Positions 23,411-33,039 of a stretch of DNA of 64,000 bases are shown here, piece by piece. Made by a program: the position numbers and the translations under genes. Within the stretch, counting starts at the first letter, position 1; every line of letters begins with the position of its first letter. The notes beneath the pieces were generated by a model, which did no database searches, was not told the DNA's origin, and saw only the letters and a list, made by a program, of their open reading frames with translations. Origin of the DNA: Beroe forskalii (Eukaryota > Ctenophora > Nuda > Beroida > Beroidae); the NCBI GenBank assembly GCA_011033025.1, contig WFMF01000118.1, forward strand, positions 391,621-455,620. The letters are read 5' to 3'.

Positions 23411-23445
23411 AGCAACATGGAGCATGTTGCTTAATAAAAGCAACA
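23411..23445 (+). promoter_or_regulatory. Probable R-region poly(A) signal within competing hairpins
   Basis: AGCAACATG/CATGTTGCT (23411-23419 with 23423-23431) forms a 9-bp hairpin. TGTTGCTT/AAGCAACA (23425-23432 with 23438-23445) forms an 8-bp hairpin that puts AATAAA across its loop. The two share the segment TGTTGCT, so they are mutually exclusive. A poly(A) signal in a hairpin is familiar from retroviral R regions, which supports this being the LTR of the downstream gag-pol. Confidence 0.5.
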
Positions 23446-23699
23446 AATTCTTTTTGCTTATCTAAGCTCCCAGAGAGCTTATCTTAATTCTTAAATTGCA
23501 ACAAACTTTGGATGACATACCTACATTTATTATACAAAGTAGTTCCATACCTATAACTCTATAAGCTTTATTTTAGGATCGGGGCCCTTTCATTGCACCA
23601 GAAAACTACTTGTGTTGTTTTAGTGTTTACCGCTCGGCACTAGACTATTGTTCACCCCAAGTGGGCTTACTCTTACCGGCTAAACCCACTTACTTTAAC

Positions 23700-23710
23700 T
23701 GGTGGCCCGG
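23700..23710 (+). promoter_or_regulatory. Candidate primer-binding site TGGTGGCCCGG
   Basis: It starts with TGG, lies ~270 bp after the poly(A) hairpin and 31 bp before the first leader hairpin, and would pair with a tRNA 3' end CCGGGCCACCA. From memory, isoleucine tRNAs end similarly, but I cannot verify this. The position is right for an LTR retrotransposon. Confidence 0.35.
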
Positions 23711-23737
23711 TTTAAGAACTTTTCTTTACTTGTTTGA

Positions 23738-24439
23738 AGGACTGTCTTCGGCAGTTCTGTTTTGCTTGTCTTGTTTGCAACAGGACGAGTTTTTCTTTTC
23801 GAGCATCTGTTTGCAACAGATCTCGTCTCTCTGCTAGTTGTTTGGGCACTGTATTCTACAGTACCAAACTCTTCTGTTTTGCTTGTCTTGTTTGCAACAG
23901 TACAAGTTTTCTCTTCGAGTCTCTGTTTTCAACAGATCTCGCCTCTTTGTTAGGTGTTTGGGCACTGTATTCTACAGTACCAAAGCCTCTGCTGCTAGTC
24001 TTGTTTGCAACAGGACTAGTTTCTTTCTATCTGCTATCTGCAGTGTTTTGAGGCTCTGTTTTCAACAGACCTTGCTTCCTTGCTTGCTGTTTAGTTACTG
24101 TAAACTACAGTAGTACTAGACTTGTTGACTAGAGTTTTGTCTGCGGCAATACTCTCGTCTTGCTGAATTTGACTTGTTAGCAACAAGCTCAGATTCATCT
24201 CTGCTATCTGCAGACGCCCAGTTGAATTGTTCTCTACAGTTCACTCATTCTTGTTATCTACAAGATCTTCCTGAGATCACTGTCAGCGACAGTTCTCATT
24301 TTCTTGTCTCCTGAACCCTCTGTCATCGGCAGATTAGGTTCTTCCCTCTGTTATCAACAGAGTAAGTGAGACAACCTCTGTTATCTACAGGGTTTCCCAT
24401 CTGTTATCAACAGATCTTCCTTCCTGATTGCTTCAGGAA
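23738..24439 (+). repeat. Array of ~20 covarying hairpins in the gag leader
   Basis: Consecutive hairpins with 3- or 5-nt loops fill almost the entire 700 nt. Examples are ACTGTA-ttc-TACAGT (23848-23862 and 23964-23978), TCTGTT-ttc-AACAGA (23922-23936, 24055-24069), ACTGTA-aac-TACAGT (24097-24111), CTTGTT-agc-AACAAG (24173-24187), TCTGC-tatct-GCAGA (24200-24214), TCTTGT-tatct-ACAAGA (24249-24265), ACTGTC-agc-GACAGT (24279-24293), CTCTGTT-atc-AACAGAG (24346-24362), ATCTGTT-atc-AACAGAT (24399-24415) and TTCCTGA-ttgct-TCAGGAA (24421-24439). Stem bases change on both sides together, with G-U pairs as intermediates. The last hairpin ends 23 nt before the gag ATG. Confidence 0.9.
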
Positions 24440-24462
24440 CTTCTCATTCCTACACCACCAAC

Positions 24463-25557
24463 ATGGATCTCCAAGCATGGGCTCAGCTGAAGATGACGCT
24501 GCAGAATGAAGTTCAACAGCAACAGCAGGCTGTTGAAGCTGCCCAGCCTGCAGACAAGGATGCTCAGCAGAAAGTGCTCGACGACAAGCGAGCTGAACTG
24601 CTAGTACTCTTCAGAGAGGAGCATCAACTGCAGACCCAGCTGTTAGGTGGTGGAACGACTTCTGGCAGAGTGACAGCTGCCGTAAATGAAAGTGGAAACA
24701 ACGTTATGGGCAGTGAGGTTGACGACAGTGACTCAGAAGCTGAGGAGTCTACAACCGTCAAGTACACTTTTAAACTCACTCGCCCAGACAAGTACAAGGA
24801 GGGGAACAACTTTGCTGATTTCTGTGCTGACTTCAGAGAGCACGTCCAACTCACTAGGATGAAGGACGACAACCTCAGCACTTACTTCATAAATCTCCTG
24901 GATGCAACGACGAAGAAAAAGCTTCGCAAAGCTATCCTTTCCCCAGCCCAACGTCGGGATCCAGACAAGTTCATCCCGATCTTCAGGAGGAAAATGATGC
25001 CCCCTCATGAAGCTGAAAACCTCCAGATGGATTTCTCAGACTTAGCCCAGAAGTCTGACGAATCCATTGAATCCTTCGCACACAGAGTTGAAGACACTGC
25101 TTCCCTCGCCTTTGCTGAGGATTCCCGTGCCAATGTCGACGATCAGTGCTTCTCTGCCTTCGTCAAGGGGCTCAGTGACACCAAGCTGAGGATTCAGCTC
25201 CGTGAGAGCTCCATCCGGACGTTTACTGCTGCTGTGGAGGAAGCTATTCGTCGTCATGGAATCAGGCAGGCGGAGGAGAAGAGGAGAGCACCGGAACAGA
25301 CTACTGACATCCCTGAGGAGGTCTACAGGATCGAGCAAGATACCCTGCATCGGGACCACAGACACCACGAAGCTGCTGCCCATGGAAGCTCGTCCAATCA
25401 GCACTTTGACAGACGCAAGGGCAGAGGAGGAGCTAAACGTGGTGGTAACAGGGATACTCGAGACAGAGCGGAGAAGAACAAGAACAAGCTCTGTCACTAC
25501 TGTAAGCAGCCTAACCACTTCGCCAAGCACTGCCTTCTGAATCCTTTAAACTACTAG
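24463..25557 (+). CDS. gag: Gag polyprotein of a Gypsy-type LTR retrotransposon
   Basis: A 364-residue open frame from the first ATG after the hairpin leader. Residues 1-60 are helical and Gln/Ala-rich; 80-100 are acidic (D-D-S-D-S-E-A-E-E). From about 104 (K-L-T-R-P-D-K-Y-K-E-G-N-N-F) to 270 comes the retrotransposon capsid-like region. A basic Arg/Gly/Lys stretch (R-R-K-G-R-G-G-A-K-R-G-G) leads to a CCHC zinc knuckle, C-H-Y-C-K-Q-P-N-H-F-A-K-H-C, at 344-357. The product would assemble the particle and bind genomic RNA. The frame is intact with a high-GC codon bias unlike the AT-rich surroundings, suggesting a fairly recent insertion. It ends seven residues past the knuckle, right after a slippery sequence. 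Confidence 0.93.
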   Translation: MDLQAWAQLKMTLQNEVQQQQQAVEAAQPADKDAQQKVLDDKRAELLVLFREEHQLQTQLLGGGTTSGRVTAAVNESGNNVMGSEVDDSDSEAEESTTVKYTFKLTRPDKYKEGNNFADFCADFREHVQLTRMKDDNLSTYFINLLDATTKKKLRKAILSPAQRRDPDKFIPIFRRKMMPPHEAENLQMDFSDLAQKSDESIESFAHRVEDTASLAFAEDSRANVDDQCFSAFVKGLSDTKLRIQLRESSIRTFTAAVEEAIRRHGIRQAEEKRRAPEQTTDIPEEVYRIEQDTLHRDHRHHEAAAHGSSSNQHFDRRKGRGGAKRGGNRDTRDRAEKNKNKLCHYCKQPNHFAKHCLLNPLNY

Positions 25558-25606
25558 AAGATCGTGCCACTGCTGCAGATGCACGATCTGAGGATCAGAA
25601 GCAGCA
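25545..25606 (+). promoter_or_regulatory. -1 ribosomal frameshift signal (slippery site plus H-type pseudoknot)
   Basis: TTTAAAC (25545-25551) is in the gag register T-TTA-AAC, the canonical X-XXY-YYZ heptamer. After a 7-nt spacer containing the gag stop, stem 1 is AGATCGTGC (25559-25567) with GCACGATCT (25581-25589). Loop bases TGCTGC (25571-25576) can pair with GCAGCA (25601-25606) as stem 2, giving an H-type pseudoknot with 3-, 4- and 11-nt connectors. A -1 shift at AAC enters the pol frame, which has no ATG start nearby. This matches known frameshift signals in every element. Confidence 0.88.
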
Positions 25607-26929
25607 ACATGTTCTGGCAACCTCTGGATTGGATCAGAGCCAGATCATCGTCAGAGGAACCTGTGAGGGAGCAAGTGCGACATTCTTCATCGACACTGGT
25701 AGCTCCGTGTCACTTGTGAGTCGTCACTTCGTCGCCTCTCAAGGCCTCTCTAGTCGGATCACCCCTTCTACTCTCTCCCTGAAGTCCTTCACTTCAGACA
25801 AGATCAAGACCTATGGAGAGATCAAACTGACGGTCTGCCTAGCTGGACAATCTCTTTGTCACAGACTGATCGTCACAGATCTGCTGGATACTCACTGCTT
25901 GGTTGGTCTGGACATGCTTTCTGCGTCCAAGATCAACATTGATGTCAAGGGTCAGTGTCTCAGATCTGCTACCGACACAACACCTTTCCTGAAGCGACCC
26001 ACACAGCTCAAATCCGTTTCAGCAGTTAGGAGTAGACGAACTGTCACCATTCCTCCTAACAGTGTGATGTTCCTCGACTGTAAAGTCCCGGACATTGACT
26101 CCACCTGCTCGCACACTGCCTTCCTGGAACCTAAAGAAGCCCTCCTGACATCGTCAGGACTCCTCGTCCAGAGCAGCCTGTGCCACACTGAGGGAGATAG
26201 TGTACCTGTGAAGGTTGTCAACCTCAGTGACGACCCCACTGTGCTCTACAAGAACAAGGTTCTTGGCCAGCTCCACCCCGTGGACAACTCCTGTGACAAG
26301 CACATCAGGAGAGTGACTGCTACGAGAAGTGAGGAACCTGAGTGGCGGCAGGAGCAGAGAGTCAACGAGATCCTACTTGACGACAAACAGGAGGACAGCA
26401 AACCCTGGACTAAAAGCTGGTTGTACAAGGAGCTCAAGATCGACAGCATCGACGGCATCACCCCACAGGAGAGACATCGTCTCAAGTCCATTGTCTGGAA
26501 ATACCGAGATTGCTTCTCGCGTGGACCATTTGACCTGGGGGAATGCACTACCTATGAGGCGGAGATCAACCTCAAACCGGATTACAAACCCACTTGGGTA
26601 CCTGCCCGACCTGTCCCATACCTACTGCGTGAGGAGATGGACAGACAGATTGCTGGTCTGGAGAAAGCAGGTGTAATCGAGGAGTGCAAGACGAAATCCC
26701 TCTTCAACAGCCCAATCTTCCTGGTGAAGAAGCCTCACCAGCCCAACAAGATGCGCTTCGTTGTGGACATGAGAATGGTGAACTCTCAATGCCTCCCCGA
26801 TGACTACCAGATCCCTCTCATCGGGCATGTTACTGACAAGATAGCTGGCAACGAGTGGTACAGCACGTTTGACTGTTCCCAAAGTTTTCACCAAATCAGA
26901 TATTCTGAGAGCTCCAAACCGGTCACGGC
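25551..26929 (+). pseudogene. pol: Gypsy pol, 5' part: protease and start of RT (interrupted)
   Basis: This frame lies -1 relative to gag and is open from the slippery site. An aspartic protease region has F-F-I-D-T-G-S-S at about 25684-25707. After a linker, the RT begins with W-V-P-A-R-P-V-P-Y near 26599, E-K-A-G-V-I-E-E, S-P-I-F-L-V-K-K, and M-R-F-V-V-D-M-R near 26751. It reaches the motif A region Y-S-T-F-D-C-S-Q-S-F-H-Q near 26860. Coding stops at 26929, where an 8.5-kb TIR element is inserted; the downstream half resumes at 35449. The protein would process Gag and copy the RNA, but this copy is broken. Reading continuity across the insertion shows it was intact when hit. Confidence 0.93.
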
Positions 26930-27070
26930 GGGGGGGGGCCAACGTCCCGCTTTGTCCCGTTTTGTCCCGTTTTGTCCCGCTCCAAAAAATGTCCCGTTTG
27001 GAAAAATAGGTGAGCAACGGGACAAAAATGGGACATAGCGGGACATTGCGGGACAAAGCGGGACATTTGT
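26930..27070. repeat. Left GTCCCG subterminal repeat block
   Basis: TTTGTCCCG repeats run into GGGACAAAG repeats with a central gap, so the block is self-complementary. It mirrors the block at 35305-35439. Confidence 0.85.
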
Positions 27071-27135
27071 CTCTTGCAGACTTCACTGCAACATGAGACT
27101 CATTTTAAAACCTTACAACTATTTGATATAGTCAG
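27071..27135. other. Short spacer carrying the target site of the nested element
   Basis: Ends with ATAGTCAG (27128-27135), the 8-bp target duplicated by the element that follows. Confidence 0.7.
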
Positions 27136-28482
27136 CCCGGTTGGAATAACCTGCAATCCTGGCAATCCTAGCTGGGCAACATTATTTGTTAAAGCAACCA
27201 TGAAATTTCAGAATTTAACGACTTAAAATTAGGTGTGCAGCTACAATTTTACTGTTACATCAGTCAGTTTTCAAAAATGGAGAGTGAAACGTGCAATCAT
27301 AGTTTGCTACTCACTGTATCACCATCAGTATGCAATGCATAAAATTCCCATTTTATTCTTAGCACTAGTCAGGATTACTATGTTGGTATCATTCATATTA
27401 TGATATTACACCTTCTCGCTTTAATAATTACTGCAGAAGGGATATGCGTAGTGTATCTACTTCCCTCATAATATCCAGCATATATCCAGAATTCCATGGA
27501 CCATGCTAGCGCAACCAGAGCAACCCAACTTGTTACTTTTTTCGGAGGATTGTAAGCTCCGCTTACAATCCTGGAGGCTCTCTCGCAATCCTGGTTGCGA
27601 TCCTGGTTGCAGCTGATTAGATTATTGTGAGGGTGAGCTGTAGTAAAACACTGCTGCTGAGAGCAGCAACTTGCAAGCTCTCTAAAGCGGTGGTTGCACT
27701 TCCAGTCGGCATGATCTGATCGAGTTTTAACTTTTAAGGAGTGGACTTAATTTTAACAAAAACAAAAATCCAATTAGAAATAAAAACCAGGAGTATATCT
27801 AATATTCGTATTCAAGATACAGCGACACATAGACAATATTAAATCATGATCAATATTCAGCCTGAAATTTGTTTTTTTCGAACTCTGTGTATGAGTAAAG
27901 GTGACGTTTTGACTCGCTTATCAAACAAAAAATCTGTGCTTCCATTTTTTTTAGGATAGTAATATATCAAACGACAGCCTTTTAGCTGATTATATTTGTG
28001 AGTTATTAAGTTATAAGCCTGACACACAATTGATCTTTGAAACATGAACATTTACTTTTACAATTCATCAATTGGTTGAGTAAAAGAATAGTGAGCAGTG
28101 AGTAAGTGATTCAAATTTTGTCTGTCAGGTGGAAATAATTATGAATTAGGTACATAATGTGTAGCTTACTCGGGGCTTCTGAATCAAAAAATTAGAGATT
28201 TTTGAATGAAACACGCTGTTTAAATCTCGGATATTTTCTTGCTCAAATGAAGGAAAACCCTGCAAAATTATAAATTTTTAGCAAAAATTTTCCGGGGGGG
28301 CTTCGCCCCCTAGACCCCCCACCAGGGGCTCTGCCCCTGGACCCTGCTGGGGGCTGCGCCTCCAGACCCCTGCTGCAGCTCGCTCGGCGCCGCTTCGCGG
28401 CACCTCGCTCGCAACCAAAAGCTACCGTGCTCGCTTCGCTCGCACAGGATTGGCAACCAGCCTAACCTTTATTCCAACCGGG
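27136..28482. mobile_element. 1.35-kb TIR element with 8-bp target duplication (hAT-like size)
   Basis: The ends CCCGGTTGGAATAA (27136-27149) and TTATTCCAACCGGG (28469-28482) form a perfect 14-bp inverted repeat. ATAGTCAG flanks both sides (27128-27135, 28483-28490). Subterminal sequences are rich in CAATCCTGG and GGTTGC in opposite orientation (27156-27620 and 28440-28460). There is no transposase frame. The 8-bp duplication is what hAT elements make, although the terminal bases are not the usual CA-start. Confidence 0.87.
28285..28455. repeat. Cluster of GC-rich stem-loops with CTTCG-type loops
   Basis: Successive hairpins: GGGGGGCTTCGCCCCC (about 28294), CCAGGGGCTCTGCCCCTGG (about 28322), GGCGCCGCTTCGCGGCACC (about 28386) and GCTCGCTTCGCTCGC (about 28428). 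They sit near the right end of the nested element, in a sharp GC peak. Confidence 0.8.
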
Positions 28483-28490
28483 ATAGTCAG

Positions 28491-29154
28491 ATACATCACT
28501 ACATGGGCATTCTATACGTATATCAAACAAAATGGAAGAGATAAGGTCGACTAAACAAGGGAGATTAAGCAGGAGAGAATGGGTCCAAAAATTGCTATTT
28601 TTCTTATGAAATGCGATTGTTCTTGAGTTTTCGAGCCGGAAATTGCTGTCTGATACAGATTAAAAAACTTTTGAAATGACTAGTGTCCAGTTATCCAGTA
28701 TGCCAGACCAGGTATCCTTGATTCTTCGAACCCCAGGCCTGATATACTGATGTAGGCATTAGAAATAAGAGATACGTCCTGGTTTTACGTTCTGATTATA
28801 TGTTTTCAGGATACCTGGTCTGGCATTTATGATCACAATGTTTCAAATAGATGTGGCAATGTTTTTAGTCCGACCTACTGTGGCACGGCACTTTCAGCAG
28901 TCAATGCCATGTTAACAAGACAGTGTTATTGTCGTGGTGTCAGAAAAGCACGCAATTAGCTTGATAAAGTCAATAACTCAGTCGTACTACGAGTCCCTAA
29001 TTGTACAAATACGCCAGACTGCGTGTCTCTCACATCAGGACGTGACACTTCATGTACTATCTGAGTAATTTCAAACCATCACTATCTCTCTATGTAGACT
29101 ACGTGTATCTACTATCTACGTATCTGAAACCAGCATGCCATTACACACTTTTTC
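28491..29154. other. Non-coding; short inverted repeat and start of minisatellite
   Basis: ATGCCAGACCAGGTATCC (about 28699) is inverted at about 28808 (GGATACCTGGTCTGGCAT), a 110-bp foldback. From about 28890 degenerate TGTCTCTGACACCAG-type units begin. Confidence 0.55.
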
Positions 29155-29490
29155 GAGCTAGTGGGGGCCAAGGCCCCCCTAGATTTTTTCAAGGGGGGGC
29201 CTTTTGAAAACTACGGGGGGCCAAAATTTAAAGAAGCAAATTTTCATTTTCCATAGCCCTACTTTTCACAATTTTGCATAAAAATACGACTAAAATCATA
29301 TTTTATTCATTGATTCAACTCTAAAAAAGGTAAATTTCAGGAAAATTTCTGTCTAAATGAACTAAATTTTCACTTCCTTTCTATGTTCAAATTTTTGAGA
29401 AAATCTTAGGTAGGGCCGAGGCCCCCCCTAAGATTTTTTTGAAAACTAGGGGGGCCTGGCCCCCCCCCTAAGGGGGGGCCGTGTAGTCCC
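29155..29490. mobile_element. MITE-like element with G-rich ends, copy 1
   Basis: It starts about GGGGGCCAAGGCC (29162) and ends GGGGGGGCCGTGTAGTCCCATG. It shares order and sequence with the copy at 37015-37321: GGGGGGCCTTTTGAAAA, TTTTGCATAAAAATAC, CAAATTTTTGAGAAAATC, TTAGGTAGGGCC. It splits the TGACACCAG minisatellite. Target duplication not resolved. Confidence 0.7.
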
Positions 29491-29499
29491 ATGGAAACC

Positions 29500-31250
29500 A
29501 GTACATCAGACTACGTGTCAGAGATATTATTTGACACCAGTAGGTAAGTGTTGACGTCTTTTGGCGTATTACGGCACGGTGCCTGACACCAGTACGTCAT
29601 ACAGAGTGTCCTTACTGCCTACTATCTTTAAACATCAGTCACATAATGTGTCTATGACACCACAACAGCTCTGACACCAGTATAATAGTACCAACAATTC
29701 TGACACCAGCATTAGTAAAACATCATAGTCTCTTAAACCAGTACGTCATACAAGATGTCTCTGTCACCACTACGCAACCCTCTAACACTAGTAAAACGCC
29801 TTATGAAGAGTCCCTGACAACAGTACTGCAGACAACTCTCAAACATCAGTGAGACTACCCGGGGTGTCTGACACGAGCAGATGAGACTACGTGTCTCTGT
29901 CACCAGCCGGTGAGACTACGTGTCTGTCACCAGCAGGTGAGACTTCGTGTCTCTGTCACAAGCAGGTGAGACGTGTCTCTGACACCAGCAGGTGAGACTA
30001 CGTGTCTCTGTCATCAGCAGGTGAGACTACGTGTCTCTGTCACAAGCAGGTGAGACTACGTGTCTGTGTCACAAGCAGGTGAGACGTGTCTCTGTCACCA
30101 ACAGGTGAGACTACGTGTCTCTGACACCAGCAGGTGAGACTACGTGTCTCTGACACCAGCAGGTGAGACGTGTCTCTGTCACCAGCAGGTGAGACTACGT
30201 GTCTCTGACACCAGCAGGAGAGACGTGTCTCTGTCACCAGCAGGTGAGACTACGTGTCTCTGACACCAGCAGGTGAGACGTGTCTCTGTCACCAGCAGGT
30301 GAGACTACGTGTCTCTGACACCAGCAGGTGAGACTACGTGTCTCTGTCACCAGCAGGAGAGACATGTCTCTGTCACCAGCAGCTGAGACTACGTGTCTCT
30401 GACACCAGCAGGAGAGACGTGTCTCTGTCACCAGCAGGCGAGACTACGTGTCTCTGTCACCAGTAGACAAGACTCGGTGTATCTGACACCAGGTTGTGAG
30501 ACTGCATGTATCTGACAGCCTGACACCAGTAGGTAAGACTTCGTGTCTTTGACACCAGTATACAGTCAGTATGTGAGACTAGGTGTCTCTGACACGAGTA
30601 GGTGATATGACGTGTCTCTGACACCAGTAGGGGGGACTACGTGTCTCTGACACCAGGTGGTGAGACTGCGTGTATCTGACACCAGCAGGTGAGACTACGT
30701 GTATGTCAGTATGTGAGACTAGGTGTCTCTGACACGAGTAGGTGATATTATGACGTGTCTCTGGCACCAGTAAGGGGACTACGTGTTCCTGACACCAGTA
30801 GGTGACACAACGTGACTCTGACACCAGTATGTGAGACTGTGTGTCTACTGTCTCTGAAACCACTGGTGAGACACTAGTGTCCCTGACATCATTATGTAGA
30901 ACTGGAGGTAAGACTACGTGTTTATGACACCAGTAGGTGAGACTACGTGTCTCTGACACCAGTAGGTGAGACTACGTGTCTCTGACACCAGTAGGCGAGA
31001 CTACGTGTCTCTGACACCAGTAGGCGAGACTACGTGTCTCTGACACCAGTAGGCGAGACTACGTGTCTCTGGACAAGGTGGTGAGACTGCGTGTATCTGA
31101 CAGCCTGACACCAGTAGGTAAGACTACGTGTCTCTGACACCAGTATGTGAGTATGTGAGACTTGGCTGACACGAGTAGGTGATATGTCGAGCTGCACCAG
31201 TAGGGGGGACTGCGTGTTGCTGATACCAGTACGTAAGTCGTAAGTCTACC
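29500..31250 (-). repeat. 26-29-bp minisatellite (GTGAGACTACGTGTCTCTGACACCAGCAG type)
   Basis: About 60 units. The best-ordered part is 29870-30460, where 29-bp and 26-bp forms (with or without ACTA) alternate; the margins are degenerate. The unit shares the core CTGACACCAGT with the reverse complement of the 22-bp minisatellite at 6.9-7.4 kb. Open frames on either strand arise from the repeat. Confidence 0.92.
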
Positions 31251-31269
31251 TCAGTTCATCACTTGTTTT

Positions 31270-31760
31270 GTCCGGTTTGTGCAGCTTCTACCACTTTTCT
31301 TCACTTTCTTGAGTCAAATTTGTCTCCATTGTCCTTGTCTGTTTTCATTTTCTGAGTCTCATTTGTCTCTGTCACATTTGTCCAAACTTTCCTTGTCCGT
31401 TCTCACTCGTTTGAGTCCAATTGCCTTTGTCCCAATTGTCCCTCTCATCCCAATTGTCCATATCCCAATTCCATTTTTGAGCCCTATTAGTTATCCGCCG
31501 GTTATGTCATCTTTTATAGCCTGAGGCACTACTTGGCAAGGTCACATGGCCGGCGGATTTTTAATACGCGAAGTATATTCTCTGACCCAACTTTTCATGC
31601 CCAAATTCACTTTTCGAGTCCCTTCTGCCCCTATCCCAATTTCCCTGATCCGTTTTCACTTTTTGACTCCCATTTGTCGCTGTCCAATTTATCTCAATCT
31701 TTCTTGTTCATTGTCATTCTCGCCTCACAAATTTGAGTCCACACTCCTACTCTTCACTCC
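31270..31760 (+). repeat. Degenerate pyrimidine-rich minisatellite (TTTGTCCCAATTGTCC)
   Basis: Diverged units built on CCAATTGTCC / TCATTTGTCTC / TTTGAGTCC every 20-30 bp. Confidence 0.55.
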
Positions 31761-32370
31761 TCTTCAGACCATGCACAAGCTCTAACCAGTGGCATGCCCA
31801 AAGGGCACAAGGTTAACAGTTTATGGACTAGACATGGTAGAGAGTGGACGAGCGTGTGGTGAAAAAGTCCTACACTTTCTGAACGTTTGTTTTCTTAAAA
31901 AATTGTATGACTGTGATGCTGTGTGCTTGCGTATTGAACTCCACTATTTTATTTTTTCCAACTTCTAACACGTGCAAAATTTTACTAATTAAATAATTAA
32001 GGATTCGCTTCTGTAGTGGATGCGTAATTAGGTTTTGAAACACTTCTCCAAAGGTGGGAGTGGGCTTGCCTGCAGCTAATTAGATTTGCGGCCTGCTAAG
32101 GTAATGTTGCCGGTGATAGTGTGATAATGTTCAGATTACATTACAGACATGATAATCTCTCAAGAGTGTAAGATTAATGTAAAATTGCTTTAGGTAGCGC
32201 AAACAAAATTCTGTGAACAGAGCCTGGCCTCGTAAACTTACAGAAATTACCAGCCCGAGAAAGCTGTAGTTTTGACGTGAAAGATATAAAAATTTGCAGT
32301 AGGTACAGTATAATATCGTAAATTGTTAAAACCATTAAAAAAGCTAAGAAGAGCATCACAAAATGTCACA
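31761..32370. other. Non-coding, nothing recognised
   Basis: AT-rich DNA with no supported frame or repeat unit. Confidence 0.4.
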
Positions 32371-33010
32371 CAAAACTCATACAGTTAGCTATGACCAGTC
32401 GCCTCACAGATGTCGCAGTATTCATACAGCTTATTATGACACTGTCGCCTGTTATATCTTTATATCTCGGCTAACGCAGATGTTTCAGTTTCCATACAGC
32501 TAACTATGACACTGTCGCCTGTTATATCTCGTCTAAGAAAGATGTTACATTATCCATACAGCTAACTAGTAACTATGACACTGTCGCCTGTTATACTGTT
32601 ATAGTATCTCCGGCTAACAGTATTCATGACACAGTCGCCTCACAGCTAACAGTCTAACACAGCATTCATACAACTAACTATAACACCGACCGGGTGGGCG
32701 ATTTCTTAATCTCACGACATTTCATCTCAGGTCACATTATCTCCCTGCCCTAACCATGACCCAAACCCAAACCCCAACTTTGATCCAAACCCATAACCTT
32801 ACCCTTGCAGAGAGCTGATATACTTATTGTGAGATGAATAGTGTCTTGGGATGAAATGTCCGTCCCCTATTAGGTACACTGTAGCCTGTTATAATATCTA
32901 ATACCTACAGATTTCACCCACTATTACACAGTCGCCTCACAGCTAACACAGTATCATACAGCTAACTATGAAACAGTTTAGTTGCCTCACAGCTAACGTA
33001 GCTGATGTAT
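32371..33010 (+). repeat. Degenerate ~60-bp repeat (CAGCTAACTATGACACTGTCGCCT)
   Basis: Units with CATACAGCTAACTATGACAC...GTCGCCTGTTATATCTCG recur at about 32375, 32495, 32557, 32670 and 32940. They are interrupted at about 32690-32870 by a segment whose ends, CATTTCATCTCAGG and TGGGATGAAATG, are inverted, a likely small MITE. Confidence 0.55.
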
Positions 33011-33039
33011 CTCATCAAATAGTAAAAACAACAGACAAT

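Noticed and set aside
27857-28051. 64-codon minus-strand frame inside the TIR element
   Set aside because: Too short and featureless to be a transposase remnant.
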